Source: Natrialbaceae archaeon Tc-Br11_E2g1 (GTDB lineage: Archaea; Halobacteriota; Halobacteria; Halobacteriales; Natrialbaceae). From it: 13,025 nt of DNA. The DNA is taken from positions 1 to 13,025 of the forward strand of contig LKNC01000054.1 in the NCBI GenBank assembly GCA_001564255.1, in the 5' to 3' direction. The notes below the pieces were generated by a model. The model did not search any database, had not been told where the DNA came from, and worked only from the letters and a program-made list of their open reading frames with translations. Shown here piece by piece: positions 1 through 5,977 of the stretch; positions within the stretch are counted from its first letter, which is position 1, and the number at the start of each line of letters is the position of its first letter. Position numbers and translations under genes: made by a program.

Positions 1-468
1 GGCGCGTTCGGGACGGTGGACGTATTCGTCCGTGAGTGGCTTCCCGACCGCGTGGACGCTCGCGATCGGAACGACGACGTCCGCCGATCGGGGGAGTCGT
101 GGTTCGTGATCGCCCGGCGCTTTGAGCTCGCGGGTCCGTGCGCCGTCGGCCTTGACGAGTACGGGGCCGTCGTGGGCGTCCGCGATGGCGTCGATTGCCT
201 CGAGGTCGTAGCCCTCATACCGATCCTCGCGGTCGCGGTCGGCGACGAGTCCACGCGGGAAGGCCCCGGCGGTTTCGAGGGCCACGACGGGGTCGTCGGT
301 CACGGACACGTCGGTCACGTGGGGATCGAAAATCGGGATCCGGACCGTCGCGGTCACGACCGCACGCTCGAGCCCGTTTGCGAGGGCGTACAGCGTCGTC
401 TTCTTTCCGCCCGCGCCGACGACACAGAGCGTTCCGGTCTCGGCCTCGAGGGCGTCGACGACGTTCAT
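1..468 (-). CDS. yqeC: YqeC-family molybdenum-enzyme accessory protein (C-terminus off the window)
   Basis: The first 156 codons are present; the C-terminus lies beyond the left edge. Residues 14-24 read VVGAGGKKTTL, a phosphate-binding-loop-like motif typical of this family. Later family signatures are KADGARTRELKAPGDHEP (around 112-129) and VVVPIASVHAVGKPL followed by a HRPE motif near the end of the visible part. The family is usually annotated as a selenium-dependent hydroxylase accessory protein and in bacteria often sits beside molybdenum hydroxylase genes; its biochemical role is not settled. The ATG at 468-466 overlaps the torD stop as ATGA, so the two are probably translationally coupled. 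A GGAG lies only two bases before the ATG, too close for a normal ribosome site. Here it follows a formate dehydrogenase operon and no selenoprotein is visible, so a role in Mo/W cofactor handling is my inference. Family assignment is from motif recognition. Confidence 0.83.
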   Translation of the reverse strand, partial: MNVVDALEAETGTLCVVGAGGKKTTLYALANGLERAVVTATVRIPIFDPHVTDVSVTDDPVVALETAGAFPRGLVADRDREDRYEGYDLEAIDAIADAHDGPVLVKADGARTRELKAPGDHEPRLPRSADVVVPIASVHAVGKPLTDEYVHRPERA

Positions 469-1118
469 CTCTCCGGGCCGTCGGGGACGTGGACCGACGC
501 GGCGAGGCTATACCCCGGCGAGAGTTCCTCGAGATCGAGCCCCAGCCCGTGTGCGTCGGCCTCGAGGACGCCCTCGAGAACCCAGCCGACCGCCTCGTAG
601 AAGGGGTGGTCGGCGACTTCCCGGACGTCGGCGGCCAGGTCCGGGAGCCACCAGCCGTGGGCCTCGAGGAACGCCCGTCGGGAGTCGTCGTCGCCGTCCC
701 GGGCGAGGATCTCGAGGGCAGCGAGGGAGACGGCGGCGTGGTCGGCTTCCTCGCGGAGCTGGTCGGACGGGAAGATCCCGAGGTCGCGATAGGAGCTCTT
801 GACGGCCGCGAGCGGTTTGCCGAGGTAGTCGTCGGCGTACCACGACTCGTGGACCTGGAGCCTCGGGCGTGGCCCGACGAACAGCCTGGTGTGGACCCGC
901 TTTAGCTCCTTGGCTTCCTCGGCGGGATCGTCGACCGTCTCCCGCCACTCCTCGAGTCCCTCGAGGCCGGTGTCGAGTGCCTGTGGTGTGGCTGACTCGG
1001 GGAGCGGTTCCGCTGTGAGTCCCTCGACGGCCGCCTCGTCGGGTGCGTCCGCGAGCACGCTCGAGCAGAACGCGTACAGTTGCGCGATCTCGGCTGTCTC
1101 GTCTACAGTTTCGGTCAT
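465..1118 (-). CDS. torD: TorD/DmsD-family molybdoenzyme maturation chaperone
   Basis: The product is 217 residues, the normal size for this all-helical cytoplasmic chaperone family. Such proteins bind the Tat signal or apo-form of an exported molybdoenzyme and hold it until the cofactor is inserted. Recognisable features are RLFVGPRPRLQVHESWY at about 78-94, a Y-x-x-x-G segment at 110-114 (YRDLG), and the acidic EEADHAAVSLAALE at 123-136, matching the family's EPDDH-type region. I chose the ATG at 1118; an in-frame TTG at 1133 would add only MLSHA. There is no Shine-Dalgarno sequence before the ATG. It lies 55 nt downstream of the membrane-anchor gene and overlaps yqeC by four bases. The likely client is the Tat-exported FdhA encoded upstream, which is inferred from position. 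Confidence 0.88.
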   Translation of the reverse strand: MTETVDETAEIAQLYAFCSSVLADAPDEAAVEGLTAEPLPESATPQALDTGLEGLEEWRETVDDPAEEAKELKRVHTRLFVGPRPRLQVHESWYADDYLGKPLAAVKSSYRDLGIFPSDQLREEADHAAVSLAALEILARDGDDDSRRAFLEAHGWWLPDLAADVREVADHPFYEAVGWVLEGVLEADAHGLGLDLEELSPGYSLAASVHVPDGPER

Positions 1119-1133
1119 GGCGTGTGACAACAA

Positions 1134-1156
1134 TTATAACGGGGTCGGGTTAAGTC
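1134..1156 (-). promoter_or_regulatory. Candidate internal promoter before torD
   Basis: The 55-nt gap between the membrane-anchor gene and torD contains two AT-rich patches on the minus strand: CTTAACCC near 1147-1154 and GTTATAATTG near 1131-1140. The first would place transcription start a few bases before the torD ATG. The second is too close to the ATG for a leaderless start. The gap could instead be an ordinary intra-operon spacer, so torD-yqeC may have its own promoter or be read from fdhA. Weak evidence. Confidence 0.3.
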
Positions 1157-1173
1157 GGTTGATTCGGTCGATG

Positions 1174-2253
1174 CTACATCGGGAGCACGATCGGCGTGAA
1201 CTCCCCGGCCAGCAGGTACGACAGCGTCAACGCGACCTTTCCGACGATCACGCAGACGGCTGCGAGGGCGTACGCCGTCGTCGCCCCGGAGGGTGCCAAC
1301 GCGTCACGACGCTGACCGAGGGCCGCGCCGGCCGTCAGGGCGATCGGAACGACGACGCCGACGACGACGCCGACGCCGACGAACAGCCAGGCGTAAGAGC
1401 CAACCAGGTTGTCGACGCCCGACTGTGCCTCCGGGACCTGTGCGGGCAGGGCGAGGACCGTCACGACGAGTGCGATAAGGGCCAACACGAGCAGTCCGGC
1501 ACCACTGAGCGCGGCCGTCTGGAGCTCCCGGCCGAGCGAGCGTTCGGTCACGGCCGTCAGACCGACGGCGGCGACCAGTCCCGCACCGAGCCCGCTAAAG
1601 ATCTGGACGGGGAGCAAGAACGTCTTGTCCCACAGCGGGACCCGGTCGTAGGGGCCAGAGCCCAGGGCCATCGCCGAGTAAACGAGGACGCCGGCGGCGA
1701 AGAGGCCGAAGAACGCCCCGAGTCCGAGCCGGGCGGGGCCGGAGGGACGAGTGGTGTCCGCCACCGTGTCGATGGTATCGAGGAGGCCGACTCGAGAGAC
1801 GATTCCGCGGACGCCGCCGACGGTCCGATCCCCGGTGGCCGCCTTGGCGGACCCACCGTCGGTTGCGACCTCCGGCGCGCTGGGCCGGGCCTTCCCGAAG
1901 GAGGTCCAGGCGAACATCAGGACGGTCCCGACGGCGAGACCACCGAGCATGTACGCGCCGATGGTCATCCACGAACCGAAGTTCGTCATCGACAGTGGGA
2001 CGAGCATCGCGCGAAACGGCGTCGCGAGGTGGGAAAGCAAGATCGGCGGTCCGATGAGGATGCCGGCCAGCCCGATGAGATACCCCGAAGAGGCGAGCCG
2101 GCCGTATTCGGGGGCGTTCAGTCGATGTGAGAGCACGTCGGCGACGTAGGCGGTCAGGTACGCGCCGCCTGCGAGTCCGAGCAAGGCGACGTAGACGGCG
2201 ACTTGCCAGTCCCACTGCGTGTACGGAAGTTCGAACGTGACTTCCACCGACAT
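1174..2253 (-). CDS. NrfD/PsrC-type membrane anchor subunit of formate dehydrogenase
   Basis: The product is 359 residues with about eight hydrophobic helices (roughly 17-38, 55-77, 95-118, 176-197, 211-232, 247-269, 284-311, 325-349). The N-terminal WQVAVYVALLGLAGGAYLTA is a typical NrfD-family first helix. An approximately 55-residue hydrophilic loop lies between helices 3 and 4. NrfD/PsrC proteins carry no haem and exchange electrons between a four-cluster Fe-S subunit and the quinone pool. The gene starts 2 nt after the stop of the Fe-S subunit gene, with GGAGG nine bases before the ATG. The in-frame open region extends upstream to 2400 inside the Fe-S gene, but that extension is Arg-rich and is an overlap artefact. 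Pairing this anchor with FDH, instead of a cytochrome b556 FdnI-type subunit, makes a DMSO/polysulfide-reductase-like architecture. Confidence 0.88.
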   Translation of the reverse strand: MSVEVTFELPYTQWDWQVAVYVALLGLAGGAYLTAYVADVLSHRLNAPEYGRLASSGYLIGLAGILIGPPILLSHLATPFRAMLVPLSMTNFGSWMTIGAYMLGGLAVGTVLMFAWTSFGKARPSAPEVATDGGSAKAATGDRTVGGVRGIVSRVGLLDTIDTVADTTRPSGPARLGLGAFFGLFAAGVLVYSAMALGSGPYDRVPLWDKTFLLPVQIFSGLGAGLVAAVGLTAVTERSLGRELQTAALSGAGLLVLALIALVVTVLALPAQVPEAQSGVDNLVGSYAWLFVGVGVVVGVVVPIALTAGAALGQRRDALAPSGATTAYALAAVCVIVGKVALTLSYLLAGEFTPIVLPM

Positions 2254-2255
2254 CG

Positions 2256-2861
2256 TTAGCTCCCTCCGGTGATTTTCTCCGCGTCGTCCCCGAAGATGAT
2301 CTGTGCAGCCTCGTCGGTAAACGGCACCTCGATCCCGTCCTGTTCCATCTTCTCCTCGAGTTCCTCGGGGGTGCCGAAGATGAGCGCGTCGGTCGGACAC
2401 TCCGAGGCACAGGCGGGCTCGAGACCGTGTTCCTGTCGGGGCTCACAGGTTGTACACTTGTCCATGAGCCCGTCGCTTTTCGCGCCTAGTGGACTGCTCT
2501 CTTCGGCGTCGGGAACCGTCTCGTCCGGGTACTGTGGCGCGCCGAAGGGGCACCCGACTGCACAGTAGTGACAGCCGATACAGGTATCGGCGTCCACCCG
2601 GACGGTGCCGTTGTCGCGGTAGAAAAGCGCCTCGGTCGGACAGACGTCGATACACGCCGCGTCCTCGCAGTTGTAACACTGCATCGGCTTGCTCGTTTCC
2701 TCTTCGGTCCCGTGGGCGAGGGCGACCACCTTGATGCGGTCGCTCTCCGGTGGGAGGTCCCATGTTCGCTGGCAGGCGACTTCACAGGCCCCACAGTCGA
2801 TACAGGAATCCCAGTTGGGGATCACTCGTGCCGTTCCTCCGTCTGACTCTTGTGTACTCAT
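2256..2861 (-). CDS. Four-[4Fe-4S] electron-transfer subunit (DmsB/FdnH-like)
   Basis: The product is 201 residues with sixteen cysteines in four groups: C20, C23, C26, C30; C62, C65, C70, C74; C94, C97, C100, C104; and C136, C139, C151, C155. This is the standard arrangement of the beta subunit of complex iron-sulfur molybdoenzymes, which wires electrons from the catalytic subunit to the membrane anchor. Signature pieces include CIDCGACEVAC, the CP after C74 and CPFGAPQYP. No transmembrane helix or Tat signal is present, unlike FdnH of E. coli, which has a C-terminal helix. This fits an NrfD-type anchor and export as a passenger bound to the Tat-signalled FdhA. It lies 10 nt after fdhA, with AGGTGA upstream as a probable weak ribosome site. 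The acidic linker 113-135 is of the haloarchaeal type. Confidence 0.92.
   Translation of the reverse strand: MSTQESDGGTARVIPNWDSCIDCGACEVACQRTWDLPPESDRIKVVALAHGTEEETSKPMQCYNCEDAACIDVCPTEALFYRDNGTVRVDADTCIGCHYCAVGCPFGAPQYPDETVPDAEESSPLGAKSDGLMDKCTTCEPRQEHGLEPACASECPTDALIFGTPEELEEKMEQDGIEVPFTDEAAQIIFGDDAEKITGGS
2263..2267 (-). promoter_or_regulatory. Shine-Dalgarno site of the NrfD-type gene
   Basis: GGAGG on the minus strand ends nine bases before the ATG at 2253 and lies inside the last codons of the Fe-S subunit gene. It fixes the start of the membrane anchor gene and argues against the longer in-frame extension. It is one of few clear ribosome sites in the window. Confidence 0.7.
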
Positions 2862-2871
2862 TGGTGTTCAC

Positions 2872-5838
2872 CTATCGCTTGTGGCGGTTCATGCGCTGTT
2901 CTTGCCACTGCAGTTGTCGCTCCGAGAGTTCGGGGACCTCGTCGTCGTCGGCCACGCGGACGTTACACAGGGTCGTCTTCGTCTCCTGCATCTGCGTCTC
3001 CCGGTCGTACGCCGGCGCGGTCCCGCAGTTGATCGTCTCGCCGATCACCAGCGGCTCGAGGCCGTCCGGGACGTTCTCCATGACCCTTTCACCCTCGAGG
3101 ATGCCCGACCAGTGGTACGGCGCGAACGCGTGATCGCGTGCGACCCGTTCTGTCACCCTCGTCTGGACGAACATCTCCGCGTGGGGTGTCGTGACGGCGA
3201 TCCAGTCGCCGTCCTCGACGCCGAGTTCGTCGGCCCGGTCGGGGTGGATCTCCAGGTACATCATCGGCGCGCGCGAGGCCGTACCGAGCGTACTCCGGGT
3301 CACCGCGCCCGCACCCTTGTGTTCGACCTGTCGTCCCGAGGTGAGGACCAGCGGCTCATCGAAATCACCCACGTCCTCGAGTTCGGTCATCGCGTCGATG
3401 TTGTCCTGTTGGACGGCCGCGTTGTCGAGTTCGACCCGCCAGTGGTCCTCGACGCGTTCGTTACACGGGAAGTCATCGACGAGGTCCGGTCGCGGGGTCA
3501 CCGCGGGTTCGCGGTGAACCGGGAACTCGTCGGTGAGGTTCCACGCTTTCGTCCGGGCACGGCCACGGCCCCACGGCGAGTCGGGCTGTGGGTTGTCGAA
3601 CTCCTCGTACATCTCGGGGTCGACGTCGTAACCCTCCTCGGCGAGCGCCAGGGCGGTGTCGTAGACCGACAGGTCGTCGTCCTCGGCGTACTCCATCGGA
3701 ATCGTCTTGGCGGCCGGCTCTTCCGGATCCGGGAGTACGGTCGAGAAAAGCGGGTACTGCGGGACGCCTTCGATCTCGTTGTCGCCGTCCCACCAGTCGG
3801 GGTCAAAGGAGTCCCGAAGCTGGTAGTTGTCCTCCGGACTCTCCCACCAGCGAGCACGGAAGTCCTGTCCGCCCTCGGCGGGATGTTTCGAGGCGTCGTA
3901 GAGGATCGGCGTTCCGGGGTGATCCTCGTGCCAGCAGGGCCAGGGCAGGCCGTAGTACTCGCCGTGAAGCTCGTGGTCCTCGTCGACGTCGGCTTTGAGG
4001 TCCGTGGGGCTGAACAGTTCGGAGTTCTCCTGGTGGGCCTTGAGTCGCTCGGGGGTGTGGCCAATGTAGCCGACCGATCGAACGCCGAGGTTCCACTCGC
4101 GGGTGACGTCCTCGACCTCGTCGTAGTCGAAGTGCTCGCCGAGACCGAGGTGTTCGGCGAACTCACAGAGCAGCTTCCAGTCGGCTTTCGAGTCGTGGCG
4201 GGGCTCGATCGCCTTCGAGCGCCACTGGACCTGCCGGCCGGTGTTCGTGACGCTGCCCGCCTCCTCGATGTTCGTCGCCGCCGGCAGCATGTAGACGTCC
4301 GTGTCGGTCTCGGCGAGTTCGGCGACCTGGTTCGGGAAGACGTCGACGTTGACGATGAAGTCCAGTTCGTTGACCGCCTCCCGGACCTTCCCGTACTCGG
4401 TGAGCGAGGCCAGGCCGTGTCCCCAAAAGATCGCCGCCCGGAGCGGATCGGGCTGGTAGATCTCCCACTCGTCGTCGAGGACGCCCTCGTACCAGCGGGC
4501 GACGGTGAAGCCGTTTTTCTCCATGAGCTCCTGGCGTCCCTGGAAGCGGTCCTCGAGTAGCTCCTCGTAGCTGATCTCTCCGGAGGTACTCGGCGTCTCC
4601 GACCAGACGTTCGCCCAGTGTTCCCAAGCACCCTCGTCTAGGCCGTAGTAGCCCGGAAGCGTACTCGAGTCGACCCCGAGGTCGGTCGCGCCCTGGACGT
4701 TGTCGTGGCCACGGAAGATCGGCGTGCCCCCGCCGGACTGGGCGGCGTGGCCGAGCGTGAGGTTGAGGATCGCGTACGCGCGGGTGTTTCCGGTTCCGTT
4801 GTTGTGCTGGGTTCCACCCATCGCCCACTCGACGCTGCTGACTTCGGCCTCGGCGAGCTCTTCGGCGAGTGCCTCTAGCTCCTCGACTTCCGTCCCACAG
4901 ACGTCCGACACCGTCTCGAGGTCGTACTCGGGGAGGACGTCCTCGCGGAACTCCTCCCAGTCCAGCACGCGGCTCTCGATGAACTCCTCGTCGTGGGCCT
5001 CGAGGTTTTCGACGATGTGGTAGACCAGCCCGTAGATGAAGGCGACGTCGGTTCCCGAGCGAAACCGGTAGTAGTCGTCCGACGCAGCCGCGGTCTTCGT
5101 ATAGCGGGGCTCGGCGACGATGTGTTTCCCGCCACGTCGCTGGGCCTCCTGGAAGAACTGCCAGGCGACGGGGTGGCTCTCGAGGGGGTTGTGGCCGATG
5201 ATGAGGTTCACACCGACGTTTCGCATGTCGTTCGAGTTGTTCGTCATCGCGCCGACGCCCCAGGTGTTCGCGATCCCCTCAACCGTCGTCGAGTGGCAGA
5301 TCCGGGCCTGGTGGTCGACGTTGTTCGTCCCGTAGATCGAGGCGAGTTTCCGGAACAGGTACGCCGCCTCGTTGGAGTGTTTCGCCGAGCCACACCAGAA
5401 CGTCCCGTGTGGGCCGGTCTCCTCGCGGATGTCCTCGAGGCGGCCGGTAATCTCATCGAGAATCTCGTCCCACTCCATGGCGACCCACTCCCCGTCCTCG
5501 AGTTTCAGTGGCTCTTTGAGTCGCTTATCGGAGTTGACCGACTGGGTGAGCGAGGCGCCTTTCGAACAGACGCCCCCGCGGTTGACCGGGTTGTCCTGCC
5601 ACGATTCCTGGCCGACGACCGCGTCGTCTTCGACCGACATCTGGACACCACAGCCGACCGAACAGTGGGTACAGACGGTTTTCACCAGGTCGTCGCCAGC
5701 GTCGGGATCGACGACGGCGTCCTCGTCGTCGTCCATCCGCTGGAGGAGTGTTCGCCCACCGACTGCCGTGGCGAGGGCGCCTCCTGCGCCGGCCTTGATG
5801 AACCCCCGCCGGTCGAGGTCTAATGATGAGTTTGCCAT
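2872..5838 (-). CDS. fdhA: Tat-exported Mo/W formate dehydrogenase, catalytic alpha subunit
   Basis: The product is 988 residues, close to the E. coli FdnG class. Residues 10-15 (RRGFIK) followed by a hydrophobic Gly/Ala stretch form a Tat signal. C56, C59, C63 and C91 form the proximal [4Fe-4S] site, and K93 in CSKG matches the conserved relay lysine. C181-H182 in ARICHSTTVEG occupies the place of selenocysteine-140 and His-141 of E. coli FDH-H, so this is a cysteine-type enzyme. MTNNSND (199-205), NPLESHP and RGHDNVQGATDLG (375-387, with R375 equivalent to Arg-333) are formate-dehydrogenase signatures and argue against DMSO or nitrate reductase. The C-terminal molybdopterin-dinucleotide-binding domain is present (LTSGRQVEHKGAGAVTR onward). 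It should oxidise formate to CO2 outside the membrane, passing electrons to the two following gene products. Mo or W cannot be decided from sequence. Residue equivalences are from memory of the family. Confidence 0.92.
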   Translation of the reverse strand: MANSSLDLDRRGFIKAGAGGALATAVGGRTLLQRMDDDEDAVVDPDAGDDLVKTVCTHCSVGCGVQMSVEDDAVVGQESWQDNPVNRGGVCSKGASLTQSVNSDKRLKEPLKLEDGEWVAMEWDEILDEITGRLEDIREETGPHGTFWCGSAKHSNEAAYLFRKLASIYGTNNVDHQARICHSTTVEGIANTWGVGAMTNNSNDMRNVGVNLIIGHNPLESHPVAWQFFQEAQRRGGKHIVAEPRYTKTAAASDDYYRFRSGTDVAFIYGLVYHIVENLEAHDEEFIESRVLDWEEFREDVLPEYDLETVSDVCGTEVEELEALAEELAEAEVSSVEWAMGGTQHNNGTGNTRAYAILNLTLGHAAQSGGGTPIFRGHDNVQGATDLGVDSSTLPGYYGLDEGAWEHWANVWSETPSTSGEISYEELLEDRFQGRQELMEKNGFTVARWYEGVLDDEWEIYQPDPLRAAIFWGHGLASLTEYGKVREAVNELDFIVNVDVFPNQVAELAETDTDVYMLPAATNIEEAGSVTNTGRQVQWRSKAIEPRHDSKADWKLLCEFAEHLGLGEHFDYDEVEDVTREWNLGVRSVGYIGHTPERLKAHQENSELFSPTDLKADVDEDHELHGEYYGLPWPCWHEDHPGTPILYDASKHPAEGGQDFRARWWESPEDNYQLRDSFDPDWWDGDNEIEGVPQYPLFSTVLPDPEEPAAKTIPMEYAEDDDLSVYDTALALAEEGYDVDPEMYEEFDNPQPDSPWGRGRARTKAWNLTDEFPVHREPAVTPRPDLVDDFPCNERVEDHWRVELDNAAVQQDNIDAMTELEDVGDFDEPLVLTSGRQVEHKGAGAVTRSTLGTASRAPMMYLEIHPDRADELGVEDGDWIAVTTPHAEMFVQTRVTERVARDHAFAPYHWSGILEGERVMENVPDGLEPLVIGETINCGTAPAYDRETQMQETKTTLCNVRVADDDEVPELSERQLQWQEQRMNRHKR

Positions 5839-5846
5839 ACGTCAGG

Positions 5847-5867
5847 ATTATTAAGGGGCTTAATATT
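5847..5867. promoter_or_regulatory. AT-rich palindrome overlapping the fdh core promoter (candidate operator)
   Basis: TATTAAG (5849-5855) and CTTAATA (5859-5865) form a perfect 7-bp inverted repeat around GGG. Extending outward by two bases gives eight matches in nine. It lies between the TATA-like box and the fdhA start and partly overlaps the box, where a bound repressor would block transcription. AT-rich promoters produce short palindromes by chance, so the assignment is tentative. Confidence 0.4.
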
Positions 5868-5870
5868 AAA
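5861..5870 (-). promoter_or_regulatory. TATA-like box of the fdh operon
   Basis: On the minus strand this reads TTTAATATTA, centred about 27-29 nt before the fdhA ATG at 5838. No Shine-Dalgarno sequence precedes that ATG. This is the expected spacing for a leaderless haloarchaeal transcript starting at or beside the start codon. Confidence 0.65.
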
Positions 5871-5930
5871 TCATGTGTTTTATTTCTGAGGCGTAGACGT
5901 GGCTGGCAACCTACATGTAAAACCCTTAAC

Positions 5931-5954
5931 TATAACTACCGGGACATTTAACCC
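5931..5954 (+). promoter_or_regulatory. Two nested TATA-like boxes before the AOR-like gene
   Basis: TATAAC (5931-5936) lies about 27 nt before the GTG at 5960, and ATTTAACCC (5946-5954) lies about 28 nt before the ATG at 5978. Each box is at leaderless spacing for one of the two in-frame starts. The sequence alone does not tell which is used; family length favours the ATG. Confidence 0.45.
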
Positions 5955-5977
5955 GTGCAGTGACCGAAACGCCCTCA

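Noticed and set aside
1119..1133. TTG start at 1133 for torD
   Set aside because: It adds only MLSHA and uses a rare start. The ATG at 1118 gives the family's usual length.
2689..4560. 623-codon open frame on the plus strand opposite fdhA
   Set aside because: It is Val/Arg/Leu-rich with no recognisable motif and lies entirely antisense to a clear formate dehydrogenase. It has no promoter or start signal of its own.
2872..5838. Reading the large catalytic subunit as DMSO or nitrate reductase
   Set aside because: Cys-His in the ARxCH context, RGxxNVQGAxD and the overall length match formate dehydrogenase. DMSO reductases carry Ser and nitrate reductases Asp, or Cys in another context, at the metal-ligand position.
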